Positions 50,743 to 63,325 of a DNA stretch of 64,000 bases are shown here, piece by piece; the first letter of the stretch is position 1; the number at the start of each line of letters is the position of its first letter. Under the pieces are notes generated by a model that saw nothing but the letters and a program-made list of their open reading frames with translations, was not told the DNA's origin and made no database searches. Both the position numbers and the translations under genes were made by a program. This DNA is from Psococerastis gibbosa (lineage: Eukaryota > Arthropoda > Insecta > Psocodea > Psocidae), in contig OZ020486.1 in assembly GCA_963971405.1 (NCBI GenBank), positions 23,893,419 to 23,957,418 of the forward strand. Reading direction: 5' to 3'.

Positions 50743-53700
50743 TTAAGCCGCTGGTGTTTCGACTTTGATTTTCCCCTGTTCACTTCTTGCTGAAATTCTC
50801 GATTTCTTACGTTTTGCTGTAGGTTTTGTTGCATCTGGTCGTTGTTGCCTCCAAAACTCTTGCCTACTCTTTAAAAATGCTATACCTTCCTCTGCTTGTG
50901 CTATGATAATGTTGGCAGCCTCTTGGTTGGAACACATAATATCTAAAAAAAAAAAAAAAAAGTTTAAGAACAAAACTCTTTGTGGGTTATAATTAATTTT
51001 CCAAATAGCTTGTCTTCACTACAACAGCAAAATTATTCATAATTTTCCAATGAGAGTTTTTACATTTACGATACATTTAATTTAGGCGTTTTGCTGGATC
51101 ACTTACCCCTAAAAACCTAAATTGATTGACATTAATGTAACGGTACATAGCCTACCTATAACCTTATTATTTGCAAGGTGTTGAGACTTTCTTGTTATAT
51201 GAAGATTTTTATTTTTAATGGCTTGCCTTAGCGGCCAGTTGATTGAGGATGCGTTCATTGCTGTCCTAATTTTACGTTGTATAAGGAAAGCTTTGTGATT
51301 GCACGAAATTTTTGATTCCGAGATTTCAGTGGATTTACCCATTGAGGTCTCAGGAACCCGAAAGTATTTTTTTACGAAATATATGTCTATCTGTCTGTTC
51401 GTCGATTTGTGAGCAATCTACTCAGTGAATTTTGATGAGATTTGGCATATAGGTTCACAAAAATCTCTTAACTCAATTTTGGGGGCTCTACCCTCAAACT
51501 TTCATAAATAAATTTCATGAAAAATTATTAAAACATAATAATAATAATAATTGTTCTGTGGAACCATTCTATCTATGCTTTCTTGAGGTATGTTTTAGGT
51601 GTCAAGTTGAGTAACAAAACCCAACACGTTGCTTTCCTCAGGAAAGTGTTGGTTTTGAATAAAAAATGATTTTGTCGAGAAATTATGGATAATTCATGCC
51701 CCAACAGTCTGATCATGGCGATTATAATACCGGTATTTATTTAATCCCCTGGTATTAAAAATGTAAAGATAATTTGATAATGGAAAGTGCTATTCAAAAT
51801 TGTTTGTGACCATTTTTAATCCCGGGGGATTAAATAAATACCGGTATTATAATCGCCATGATCAGGCTGCAGTACCTACATTGCATGCCCTGCTGTTATT
51901 ATTACTTTGTTATATTATATTGGTCTGCCCGTTCTAGACAATGCTGTCGTCTCATCGATTAATTCAGTGTTTTGGGATATGAAAAATTGAGGCAACCGAA
52001 ATTCAGCCCTAGGGCAATTATTTACCATGGAACTACTCATATTATCCATCTCGGTACCTATACTATTAGATAAATAGGAAAGCATGGATGGGCCCATTCG
52101 TACCGGTGCTTTTAAGATTTGAAATGTAAATGCATCGTTTCGTTGGATTCATTAAAATTATGGCTTTTGTTTAGTGATCTTGACAAGCCTACTTATACGT
52201 ACGTGCCTACCCGGATGTCTTAGTAGATTTTCAAAGTAAATTCTGTCGGTGCCAAGTTCACCGAGAAGGTTCCTGGACTCCCTACGCGCTGCTGGTGCGG
52301 CTGATTTGCTTCTTGGCCTCTCTGTCGTTCCTGGTATAATACTGCTGGCCCTTCTTTTCGACTCTCCAGTTTTTCCTGTCCCAACATCGCTGCCTCCTGA
52401 TGATTTATCACTTCTGCTTGACTCGCCAATTGGTTTTTCCGTCTGGCAATTTTCCTTGTTCTTATTATCTTCAGAAACGGATGTCGTCGACGCAGATTTT
52501 GGTATATCTGAAAATGTTAAGGCCCGGTACATTTTCCAGTGTAGGTATGGGGCTTGGTGAATGGTTGGTGCAAACCCACAGAGTCTGCCTCAATAATATC
52601 TATAATCTGGCGTGTCTAGAGGAAACCCGTGCACAGTCGTGCGGTTGGCTTCGAGCCAGCTTCCGAAATCCTGAAGAAATCTTCTGCTAGCCCTGTGGCT
52701 ACGATGGAAAAGACGTCGGTGGTGGTCGTTCATGATGTAGAAAGCCCCTTGCCGATGAATACAATAATTATAGCAGAGGTATTAATTACCGAGCCTACTA
52801 CTTACTTCCTATGGTATTTTCAATTGCTTCCTGGGCTTTTTGCACACCCAACCTGAAGATTTCCAGCTCAGGGCGCAGTCTGTGTCCGCGATGGTAGTAC
52901 ATGAGGCTGTGCTCAAAGTCACCGAGATGGTACAGGGCTTCTGCCTTTTGGTAAATTGCTGAAATATAGTCAAATGTGTAATTAGACTGGCTAGGCTTTT
53001 AGAGTCGTATCGAGTTAATGGACAACTTTCCTATAGAAATAGCAAATTAAAAAAACAATATGACAAAGTGCCCTCCTCCGATTGGGGAGTCAATTCCCAA
53101 ATAAAACGGCCATGATTAACATGTGTAAACAGGCATATCTTATCACTTTTATTAGTTTTATTTTACTCCATTCCAGGCCCGTAACCAGTCGGTTTCACAT
53201 GTTAGACTAAATCTCATTCTGTTGAAGCGCTATTAAAGGTTAACATTTTCGTATTTGCTTGTTTCTTATTATGGTATAGAATTCGATTAGTTTGTTAGTG
53301 GACTGTTTGTTAAAGTCTTTAAAACTCTGTTTTCTAGGCGAAAAATAAATTATTCAAACATACTCGACTTACCTCGAATAAAAGTTTTATCAGATTGTAG
53401 TGCCATCTCTGCATCTTGCAATCCTAGCTGAGGTTCTCCAAGTAAGAGATAACATTTGCTTCTCGCTACGAGCCCATTTTTGTCTCCTGGGTTTAATTCC
53501 AATGCCTGTAAAAGAATCGTGGGCATAAGTACACTTTCATACCTATCGTCCATAGAGTGTTCGTGCTTTCGGGCATTAGGTTCTGTTAAGTTTATAGGTT
53601 GATATTAATGTGATGGTGTGCTGAAGGAGAAAAATGTTGGGTTATTGATGTAAAGCCTATTTCGCTGCCAATGGTCTTACAAGGTACATTTCCTGCGACA

Positions 53701-54973
53701 CCTACGAGGCTGCTGATTGCCAGATAAGCTAATTAGGTGACATCAAATCAAAGAACCGGTCCGAGCTTACTCGAATATGCTTTCCAATTTATCAAAATTA
53801 GTAGATAGAGAAAATGAGTAATTTCATGGTAAATAATTTTCCTATGGTTAAATTTCCGATATCTCGGGTGTAGGGGGGGGGGGGGGTTTGCCCACCTGAC
53901 GTCACTGGTGGTGAGGTAAATTCTAGATAGGTCAGACCAACACATTACCACACAGCAATACTGGCAGGGCACGCAATGCATTTGAGCGTGAATTTTCAAT
54001 AATTTTTTTTTTTTTTACAAAACCAAATACTTTTTTGGGAAAGCAACCTATCCGGTTTCGTTACTCAATTTAACACCTAAAACATACCTGAAGGTAGAAA
54101 ACATCGATAGAAAGGTGTCGCAGAAAAATTATTTTTTAGTCGTTTTTCATTAAAATTTAGTCATTTTTATTTTTTACCCCCAAAAGCAAACTATCAAGGG
54201 GCAAGCAACCCTCCGCATTTTATCAACATTAACAACAACTGCAATATATGTGAATTTAAAAGAAATCGTTGGAGCCGTTTTTGGGAAATAATTTTTTTAG
54301 ACGTTTTTTTGAAAATAAAACCCCCCCAAATTGAGTTAAGTACTCAAATTTCGAAGGAGAAGTCAACTTTCAGGCTTATATACAACATAAAACAGACCTT
54401 ATTCATAAAATTGAGAGCAATTTTGGCGTCACCACTGCGCAGTTCGTTATTTCCCAACGCGAGAAGTGTGGATGGTTCAGCTTCTTCTGGAATTTGGAGG
54501 GCATGGCTACGGTCTTGACGCTTCTTCATCTTCAGGCTTTGCTTTATGTCCCGGGTTCCCATATTAACAGCTGCAGCTCTATCTTTGTCAGTATAGATCT
54601 CTTCTACGCGCCGTACTTTATTTTTCTTGTTCTTTCGAGCCTTAAGTGCTGCCTGCAGCTGGGCCACTTTCCTTGCCTTAAGCTCTTTTGATATCTGAGC
54701 AAAAGTTGACTTACTCGCTGGTATCCGTGGGGAGGGAGGTTTTATTTCTTTATCAACGGATTCTCGTCCCTCAGGTTCCTTTTTTGCCTTTTCTTTCCCT
54801 TTCTTACCTTTCCCTTTCTTCTTATCTTCCTTCGTCTTCTTCTTAACTGGTTTCCCTTCCTCTCCCCTCTCTTCATCTGAGTCATTGCCAACATCCACTC
54901 GCGTAAAACTAGTTATATATTCAGCCTCCCGAGAAGCCGCGGCTAAGATACCTCCAATCTTAACGTTCGCCAT
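50743..54973 (-). CDS. ODAD4: Outer dynein arm docking complex subunit 4 (TTC25), form starting at the inner first exon
   Basis: TPR protein that helps dock outer dynein arms on ciliary and sperm axonemes. Minus-strand exons 54398-54973, 53373-53505, 52806-52958, 52211-52507 and 50743-50942 give 452 aa with consistent phases. The first exon holds MANVKIGGILAAASREAEYI, a K/E-rich stretch, then the first half of TPR1 (LALGNNELRSGDAKIALNFM). Exon 2 continues ALELNPGDKNGLVARSKCYL and TPR2; exon 3 gives TPR3 (AEALYHLGDFEHSLMYYHRG, LGVQKAQEAIEN). Exon 4 is serine-rich and ends NLLGELGTDRIYFENLL; exon 5 has the family motif FLKSRQEFWRQQRP and a basic end. NLLGEL plus FWRQQ is the TTC25 pattern. The ATG has a strong context (ACAATGG); the frame is open for 216 bases upstream and has another ATG. 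The donor after the first exon (GTCTGT) is weak. An alternative first exon lies at 58021-58182. Confidence 0.88.
51288..52086 (-). repeat. F-family repeat, minus orientation, carrying element D
   Basis: Contains TTTTGATGAGATTTGGCATA, AGGTATGTTTTAGGTG and a worn end AGATAAATAGGAAAGCATG. Element D splits it at 51705-51869. In ODAD4 intron 4. Confidence 0.7.
51705..51869. mobile_element. Element D, intact solo copy
   Basis: 165-bp palindrome with ends CAGTCTGATCATGGCG and complement and inner arms GATTATAATACCGGTATTTA. Same family as the copy split by MITEs at 16987-17549. Here it sits inside an F-family repeat. Confidence 0.78.
53749..54333 (+). repeat. F-family repeat, truncated, plus orientation
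   Basis: Begins GAACCGGTCCGAGCTTACTC; the copy ends near AAATTGAGTTAAG about 60 bases from the donor of the inner first exon of ODAD4. Its last third is missing. Confidence 0.78.
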
Positions 54974-55205
54974 TGTTGTGAAAATCGAAGTATGCACTAG
55001 CCGATGAGCTAAAAATACTCTTAAAGTATCGGCGACTGCGACACCTGGGGTGGCAGTCACGTGCAGGTTGCCATAGCTGCTGGCACGTTGTTTCGGAATT
55101 TTCACACCATGAAAATCAATGCTCTTCATTTCAATCCTTGCTTCCATGCGGGCACCATTATTATTAACATGTAACCGGTGTAAGTGCAAATACTTACGTC
55201 ATTGC

Positions 55206-56024
55206 TATCCAATTTATACGTAGTAAAAGGAAAGCTTTGTGACGGTCGAAATTTTCGATTCCGAGATTTCAACGGATTTACACGTTTTAAGGTCCCAGGA
55301 ACCAAAAAAAAAGTGTTTTTTACGAAATGTCAGTCTGTCTGTCGCTCTGTTTGTCTGTTCATCGATTTCCGGTAAAACTACTCGATCAATTTTGATGAAA
55401 TTTGGCATGTAGGTTTATAAAAATCATACCTCAAGATTTATTTTGGGCTAACTCAATTTGGGGGGTTTTATTCTCAAAAACCTCCAAAAAAAGGTCTAAA
55501 AAAATTATGTCTCAAAAACTGCTCCAACGATTTCTTTTAAATTCCCATATATTGTAGTCGTTATTAATGTTAATAAAATGGGGGGGGTCGCTTGCCCCTT
55601 GATAGTTGCTTCTGGGGGTAAAAAAATAAAAATAACTAAATTTTAATGAAAAATGACTAAAAAATAATTTTTCTGTGAAACCGTTCTATCGATTATTTCT
55701 ACCTTCAAGCATGTTTTAGGAATTAAATTGAGTAACGAAACCGGACAGGTTGCTTTCCCAAAAAACTATTTGGTTTTAAGAAAAGAAAATTGTTTTTGAA
55801 AAAATGATAGAAAACGCTCAAATGCATTGCGTGCCCCTGCCATTATTGCTGTGTGGTAATGTGTTGGTCTGACCTATCTAGAATTTATCTCAGCTCCAGT
55901 GACGGTCAGGTGGACACCCTTCCCGAGATATCGGAAATTTAGCCATAGGAAAATTATTTACCATCAAATTACTCAATTTATCTACTAATTTTGATAAATT
56001 GGAAAGCATGTTCGAGTAAACTCG
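55206..56024 (-). repeat. F-family repeat, complete, minus orientation
   Basis: Runs from CCAATTTATACGTAGTAAAA to GGAAAGCATGTTCGAGTAAA and includes TTTTGATGAAATTTGGCATG. It is inverted relative to the copy at 53749-54333, with the inner ODAD4 first exon between them. Confidence 0.8.
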
Positions 56025-58020
56025 CTATTGCGACTGACAGAAATGTCGCTGAAATTTTCATTGGCCTACCAACAATGGGCCGACTACCAGAAACTAACAA
56101 TAATAATCCATTTCTGGCACTTGGCATTGGGAGGATGAATTATATTTGTGGGAAGCAGCTAATCAGAGGCATTTTGGAGCTCCCTCCACACCTCAAGCCA
56201 TTGCTTATAGAAATAACTTAAGCCATACATTTATAGAAAAATAATCCAGTATCCAGTAAGTTATCTACCCCCCCCCCCCCCAATTTTTGTCCTGGTTTCT
56301 TTTTCGGACGTTATATTGTTGTAAACCATTTTTTCTTTTCTTTTTGGTGCCCATGTATAGGTAGCCTAAATTAGGGAAATGGCCAATCACTTGGAAATAG
56401 AGATTGGCCATTTCCCATTTCAGGGATTAGGAAATTCCTAATTATGAACTCTAAATTCAAGAAAACTCCTTGACTTTTTAGAATTTCATAGGACTGTTTT
56501 ATTTAGTAGATACTCAGAAGTATAGCTTAGAGTCTAGGCTATACTTCTAGGCTCTAGACCTACGATGTACCGATATCGACTCAACCTTTGTTATCATTTC
56601 GTGTAGGCTCGTCAAAATGAGACTCCTAAAAAGTCGAATTTCTCAAAAAATGTTCAAAGAGCTAAAAATATATGTACCTATTGTATATCATAGCGATTAA
56701 AAGAAATATTTATCTACTTTTGATACATAATATGTGGCCGTCACTAACACCGATTGGTCACAATTTTAATATTGATTTGTGCATAAAACGATTGGTACGG
56801 TATAAGGCGTCTGGATATGGAAGGAATTAGAAAACTGGTCAATCGATGTCATGTATCAAAATGTAGAGAAATATTTCTGCTAATAATTAATAGCCAAATC
56901 TAGAATATTTTCTATTTTCTTTTGAAATTCCACTTTGTACCAAAAACTAATAACAAGAGTGTCCGATTTGCTCTTAAATAGGCTATGGTTATCATTATTA
57001 TATGATATGCATGTATAGTATGACAGTAGATGATGGCTGGAGGTGATGAAAATATAAAATTGGTTGCCCTCTTGCGGTGAATTTCCAAAGAAAATCATGC
57101 ACAATCCTATTCATAGATGGCATTTGAATCTCGGCTGTGGCTTTCTTGCCATTCAGAGTTGTATCTTAATAGTTTTTATTGTCTTTCGATAACTTCCTTT
57201 GTGGAGTGCCGTTTTTTATGAAAGGCATCTGCATACGAATAACCCATTTATCTATTTGGAAATCGATAATGCTTAATATTGACTTTGTAGTCTGCAGGTA
57301 AAAAACATTAGTGGCTTAGACCTGAGGACTGATAGAGCATCCCCTATCTCCATTTGGGATGTTGTGGCCAGCAACATGCGAAACAGTCGGGTTTACCTAC
57401 TTCCTGTGAAGCTAAGGTATATTCGCCCATATGGAAAATAAAGACAATTTTCTCTCTTTGTTTCTAGATTCGGGTCGGGAAAATATTGCCTTTCCTTTTC
57501 TTTCCTTAAATTAAAAAGCAATAGAAAAGCCAGTCTAGGTAAAATAATAGGTATCAACCATTACACTTTCTTAGTAGACTGCACCTACGTCTATATATCG
57601 CTACTTGGGAAGAAAAAGGAAAACTCTCTATCAATTTACAGAAATTGAAGTTAAAGTGTTTTTTATAATGAATTACCCGACAGTTCCGCCAAATAAAACT
57701 GCCCTAGCGCGGAAAATATAACCTATACACTACATTAAGACCGTTTTTCTAGCAAAATACAGATTTAAAAAAAAATTAGCGTTATTTAGTCGAAATCGAC
57801 AATTGTTGGGTTGTGTCCTTTTTTTTCTTCCGAAGTAGCGATATAATAAATGTTTTTTTACCTGCCTATAACATCATCTATCATATCTTAAATTAATCAT
57901 GAGCATTGCCTCAAAAGGCATTAAACTTCTAAACTCGAAATTAAAATGTTTTGCCGGCACTCATTTTCTTGTTAAGCTATCTGTCACTCTGTCAGCTAAA
58001 TTAGCTTCATGATAGCCTAC
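56025..58020. other. Sequence between the two candidate ODAD4 first exons
   Basis: Contains a 15-bp perfect hairpin GGGAAATGGCCAATC at 56374-56416, a poly-C run near 56270 and the MITE-like element at 57594. No exon recognised. Confidence 0.5.
57594..57846. mobile_element. MITE-like element upstream of the inner ODAD4 exons
   Basis: About 30-bp inverted ends: TATATCGCTACTTGGGAAGA at the left and TCTTCCGAAGTAGCGATATA at the right. About 250 bp, no coding. Lies in the interval between the two candidate ODAD4 first exons. Confidence 0.6.
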
Positions 58021-58182
58021 CAGGTTATAACACCTCATAGCTTTTTTGTAATTGCCTGCTTTGACATGACTGGCTGCTTCATCGCAGTATATCTTGGATT
58101 GAACAGCTGAATTTTCGGTTTCTTTTTTCTCGCTGTCGCTGTTATTTCGACTAAAGCGGTGCCGTCGCAGATTTGGTTTCAT
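58021..58182 (-). CDS. ODAD4: Candidate alternative first coding exon of ODAD4
   Basis: A short open exon on the minus strand, 54 codons from ATG to a GTAGGC donor, phase 0. It encodes MKPNLRRHRFSRNNSDSEKK and then a half TPR, DEAASHVKAGNYKKAMRCYN followed by L. Joined to the ODAD4 exon at 53373-53505 it reads GNYKKAMRCYNLALELNP, which matches the TPR consensus spacing exactly, and yields a 314-aa protein. Without splicing it would stop 18 codons later. The inner first exon (54398-54973) makes the same join in the same phase, so the two look mutually exclusive. Alternatives are a remnant of a duplicated gene, or the true sole start with the inner exon belonging to a separate promoter. Only transcripts can tell. 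Confidence 0.6.
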
Positions 58183-59196
58183 TTTATTTCTCTGTGTGTC
58201 GATGATTGAAACCTGTAATGAGAATAATATAAAATCAAGGTTTTTCTAATTTTATGCTGAAAGTATGACATCAGAAATATTTGCTTTGAAAATATTTTCT
58301 CTCTACCTTTTTCGTTTAAATAGGCTATTAGGCCTAAATTACAAGCAAAATTTTTAAAAAATTACATTATTAGTATAATAAATTAATTTTATCTATAATC
58401 TGTAATGATTATTGTGTGAACCACTTACCATCCAGCCTTATGCCCTTATACTCTATAAGTCATATTTTTAGATAATTTGGTGTTTTCATGTAATTTTTGA
58501 CCATACCATTGTAAGTTCTATATATTCATTGACATCTATTAAACTCGAAATTAGCAATTTTTATTTAATTTAAAATAATTATGTAGCCTATTAAGTCACA
58601 ACGTTCCAAGTAGTGAAGTTGGGCTGCAACGAAAATTTATAAATAGGTATTTATAGGCTTGACTAGTCTCTTCATTCACATTATCTACACTACCCTACAT
58701 ATTTGAGATTTCCCAATTAATATAAAATATCTGAGAAAACCAGTGACTGGCACGGGTGGTTTACCATACATTTCCGAAATGCGATATGAAATTATTTAAG
58801 ATTTCTACCTTGAGGAACATTCATATCTAAGCGGAATTGATGCAGCCAATTAGTCACGCATACCGGCTAAGTTCCGTATGAAGCAGTTACATGTTTGTTA
58901 CTCCAAGTCGGTTTTAAGATTAGGCTTCAAAGCCTAAGATGCGCTACATGCTAATTGTATTTTTTACATAAATTTGAAGCTAGAAAATTATTTTTATCTT
59001 CGAAATTATTTATTATTTATGAATGTAAATAACATTTTTAACCCGTATTTATTATCTAAAATGTAAATAATATTGGTATCATATGGTCAGGGTAGTAGCT
59101 ATCGGGGGAGGGATTTTACCGATTATTGGGGGGGGGGGGCTCCTCTAAATAAAGTTGGTTTAAAATAAGATTGTACGAATGTTTTAATCTTATGTA

Positions 59197-60139
59197 GGGG
59201 AGAGTCGGTTAAGTTGACGAGGTCGGGTAAGATGACGAATGCGGAATTATGTTCCTTTATCGCCCGCCAGCAGCGTTAGAGGGCGATTTTTTTTGGTCCA
59301 CGCTTCAACCGAATCTGTCCATCATATTTAGAAGGCCGTGAGTCCGTGACTTGTTTTTGGCGCGTGCCAATAAGTTTTGTTTTGTTTATATTACATTATA
59401 AGTTCTTTGGTTTTGTTCATTTTCCAATGTGTCGATGTTATATTCAGTGCAACTGAGGTAAGGTTTTACACTTTAATTACTGAACATTTAGGCATGTCCC
59501 AATTAATAACTCACTTCTGTGTTCCTAAAGCTTAGTTTTGTGCAATTACCGGATTTGTAGGTGATCAGATTTGCCAAAAAAATTAAAATTTAGTTCAGGT
59601 TTGCGAAGCCGGCTAAGATGACGATGACAGTCAACTTAGCCGCAACATGATTCTTGCCATCGCAGAAGTCTTGGCTGGTGTGAGTGAGTGTGCGACTGTT
59701 TTGAGTAATGCGGTGAAATACTCTCGGCTTCCGAAGCCAAAACTAAACTATTCATTTGCGTTTTTTGCATGTAGGCCAATTAAGGCTATAATAAATGCCT
59801 AAAGCTACTGTAATATCTGACTATTTTATTGTAATTCCAATTCATTCTGAGCCTGTGGCAGCTTAGGACTACCTTACTTATGAAGGCCTAAACACTGCCA
59901 ATAGTTGCTATGGTTGGCATAGAGCGTCATCTTACCCGCACTGTCGCCTAAGATGACGAATTCGACATAGGCTCAAATTTGGTCAATGTATGACAAACCC
60001 TTACTTATTAAAGGGTGTGAAGTATGATGCTTAAGGTCTATTGATGACATTTTGAAGAAAAAAAATTAAATCTAAGACGTAATCCTGAGCTATAAAAAAT
60101 TCTCAAACCTTAAGGTCGTCAACTTACCCGACTCTCCCC
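59197..60139. mobile_element. TA-flanked non-autonomous DNA transposon (pogo/Tc1-like ends)
   Basis: Ends GGGGAGAGTCGG on the left and its complement CCGACTCTCCCC on the right, with TA on both flanks (59195-59196, 60140-60141). The inverted ends extend into a TAAGTTGACGA motif. Variants of TAAGATGACGA occur inside several times in both orientations. No transposase frame remains. TA duplication and such ends fit a Tc1/mariner/pogo-type MITE. Confidence 0.72.
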
Positions 60140-60228
60140 TAACCAACTTGCCAACTCGGTGTGTCAAACTTAGAAAAAATTTTAATTGGTACAAGTATCC
60201 AACTCATACAGCTACGCAAACTGTAAGA

Positions 60229-61084
60229 ACCGGTCCGAGTTTACTCGAACATGCTTTCCAATTTATCAAAATTAGTAGATAGAGAAAATGAGTAATTTCA
60301 TGGTAAATAATTTTCCTATGGTTAAATTTCCGATATCTCGGGTGTAGGGGGGGGGGGGGGTTGTCCACCTGACGTCATTGGAGGTGAGGTAAATTCTAGA
60401 ATCTAGATAGGTCAGACCAACACATTACCACACAGCAATACTGGCAGGGCACGCAATGCATTTGAGCGTGAATTTTCTATCATTTTTTTTTTTTTTAATG
60501 ATTTTTTTTTACAAAACCAAATACTTTTTTGGGAAAGCAACCTGTCCGGTTTCGTTACTCAATTTAACACCTAAAACATACCTGAAGGTAGAAATCATCA
60601 ATAGAAAGGTTTTCGCAGAAAAATTATTTTTTAGTCATTTTTCATTAAAATTTAGTTATTTTTATTTTTTTACCCCCAGAAGCAACCTATCAAGGGGCAA
60701 GCGACCCCCACATTTCGTTAACATTAATAACGACTACAATATATGCTATGTGAATTTATAAGAAATCGTTGGAGCCGTTTTTGAGAAATAATTTTTTTAG
60801 AAGTCTTTTTTTTAGTTTTTTGATAATAAAACCCTCCCAAATTAAGTTAGCCCCAAATAAAAAAAATAGTCCCGAGGTATGATTTTTGTGAACCTACATG
60901 CCGAATTTCATCAAAATCGACCGAGTAGTTTGCCCGGAAATCGACGCACAGACAGACAGACAGACATTTCGTAAAAACCACTTTTTTGGGTTCCTGGGAC
61001 CTTAAAAGGTGTATATCCGTTGAAATCTCGGAATCGAAAATTTCGACGCTTTCCTTATATACTAGCCTACGTATAAATTGGAAA
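60229..61084 (+). repeat. F-family repeat, complete, plus orientation
   Basis: 856 bp from AACCGGTCCGAGTTTACTCG to ATAAATTGGAAAGC; the ends share GCTTTCCAATTTAT in inverted order. Good reference copy. Confidence 0.82.
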
Positions 61085-62769
61085 GCAAAAATAAACAAAC
61101 CCCTGACATGACTGTGTCTTCCATCCTTAAATTTTAAATGTTACTGCTATTAAAATGCGTAAAACCCCACTATATTGCAATTAAGTTTTCAAATTTTTCC
61201 CCCGGGGGAGACCCCGCTCCCAGTGGCGGCTACAGAGGGGGGGTCAGGGGGGTCATGACCCCCCTTAACGCCCCGAAGGGGCGGCAAAATGACGATGAAA
61301 AATATTTCATTTATTAACATTTAAATTTTAAAAAACATATTCAATATATTTATAAATATAATACACAGCGCCGGATTTACCGCACGGGCAACATGCAGAT
61401 TTTAGGGGCGGCAAATTTGTGGAAAATTTTGAGCATTTTGGAAGCGGCCCTGGTGGGTGGTGAGCGCGCAGTAAGATGCTAACGCACGAAGGCGGCGGCC
61501 GCTCAGCGCTGTGTGAGTGAGCTCTAAGAAAATTGTAATATTTTTTCAAATACCCAAGCAAGGTTAGCAAAAGTTTTAGGAAGGGTTGTGTCGGGGGGCG
61601 TAGGGGCGGCAGCTTGTCATATGCCCATGGGCGGAGGAAACATAAATCCAGCCCGGATAATACACAAAAGTGAAAATTGAGCGCCAATTTTTGAATGTGT
61701 CGTGTATAGGGTGCATGCGTGCACGCAGTGCATGCATACCGCGGTCGTGGTTAAAGAAATATTTATATTATATTTTATAAGAAATATTTCTGTATGTATG
61801 TATCAATTTTTTAATAGTTTTTTCTAGTGTCTGTAGGAAGTAGGTAACGACCTATGCAACTACATGTTGTATCAAGGCCGTAGCCAAGGGGGGGGGGGCG
61901 GTAACATGAATGTCTTCCTCAGTAAATTATAAACTTTACTGCTGTTAAAATCGTAAAACCTCACTATTTCGGACCAATTTTTTAATGAATTTTCCCCCGG
62001 TCCCTCTGTTTGGAGCAATAAAAATATGCATTCCTTTGCAAAATTTCCTGCTGTAAAACCCCACTGTTTTGCACTTACATATTCAAATATTTCCCACCGG
62101 GGGAGACCCCCGGGCCCCCCTTTTTGGGTTAAATGCAATATAATTTTTATGAATCAGCATTCGTTTGTAAGATTTGTAGAATCCATACTTTACTGCTGTT
62201 AAATGCGTAACGGCAATTCTCATGCAAGTGTGACCAAGCGGTAATATGGATTAGGCTCAATTTAATTCGTACTTGACGCAGTATATAACACAAATTTTGA
62301 AGTTTATTATTATTTATTAAAATATTGCACTACGACTGAGCCTTTACAGACTTTGTCATACCTTGATGTTAGTCCAGTTCCCATAAAATCATATCATATT
62401 TATCTAAAAATATGTGTCAAGTATTTTATTAAAGCCTTTTAAAGTAAAATACGCCGGATAACTTCGCTTGGTCAAGATCTGTCAAATTTCCGCGTAATAA
62501 TAAAAAATGTTCGATATGTAGCTCCAGTCCCCGTTATGGCAGTCCACTATTCGCAAGGACTGGGATACATTTTCAGGACTGCGGACAAATTTAAGTTATG
62601 GCTTTTGCTTTCAAATGCAAGGAAAACATGGAAAAAATATGAGCGAGATGAGCATGCCCCGACTGACAATCAGAAGAGCACTTCCACTCAAGTTTCACAA
62701 AACTGTTTTTTCTTCAGATATTTCAATTAGGCTTAGGGGAGCCTAGACGATCAAGACCACAGAACAACA

Positions 62770-62804
62770 TAATATATATATATATATAATATATAATATA
62801 TATA
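62770..62804. repeat. (AT)n microsatellite
   Basis: AT alternation with two slips, in the gene-free right end. Confidence 0.85.
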
Positions 62805-63184
62805 GATCAAGACATGGTACCCGTTTAGTTCAGTCCCTTCAAAAGCTATCACCGGTCCTTTCTCAGACCTGAGTCAGACCGTTTGTGTTAGCCTAGTCCA
62901 CTGAAAAGTTATACCCAGTCATTTTTTCCAAATAATGATGAAAATAAAATAAATTAATCTACGCCAACCTATCTGTTATTTCTTGGAAAGTAAATTGAAG
63001 GTAAAAAAAATTATTTTGAACGGATTTTGAGGTTTTATAACTTTGGTTCTATTTTCATGCTTATGGTCACACTTTCATGAGAATGGCCGGTAAAACCCCA
63101 CTATTTCGCACTTGTATTTTGAAATTCTTCCCCCGGGGGAGACCCCCGGGCCCCCCTCTTCGGGTACATGCCATATAATTTCTG

Positions 63185-63325
63185 ACATAATGAGGCGCGA
63201 TCAGCCCGGGGGGACTATTGGCCGCTCTGACAACTTCCCTCCATCTTTGTCGATCCTCTGCAGCCGCTGTCCAAGCTGCTGCCTCGACGCCAACTCGAAG
63301 GAGCTCCTCCTATATTTCTATGCTA
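63185..63325 (-). pseudogene. LINE RT extreme C-terminus remnant
   Basis: Minus-strand translation contains GVEAAAWTAAAEDRQRWREV followed by VRAANSPPG. The pattern GV..A...A.DR..WR..V is the common ending of many insect LINE polyproteins. Only the last 40-45 codons remain. Confidence 0.5.

Noticed and set aside
50649..50834. Minus-strand open frame overlapping the last ODAD4 exon
   Set aside because: Other-frame shadow of ODAD4 exon 5 and its 3' UTR.
54974..55189. Upstream extension of the inner ODAD4 exon to an earlier ATG
   Set aside because: The frame is open, but the ATG at 54973 has the better context (ACAATGG) and the upstream residues show no family pattern; the F repeat begins just beyond.
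56374..56416. 15-bp perfect hairpin
   Set aside because: Too short for a miRNA precursor and without termini or copies; kept only as a note.
62536..62730. 64-codon open frame in the right end
   Set aside because: Clean but short, surrounded by repeats, with no recognised domain.
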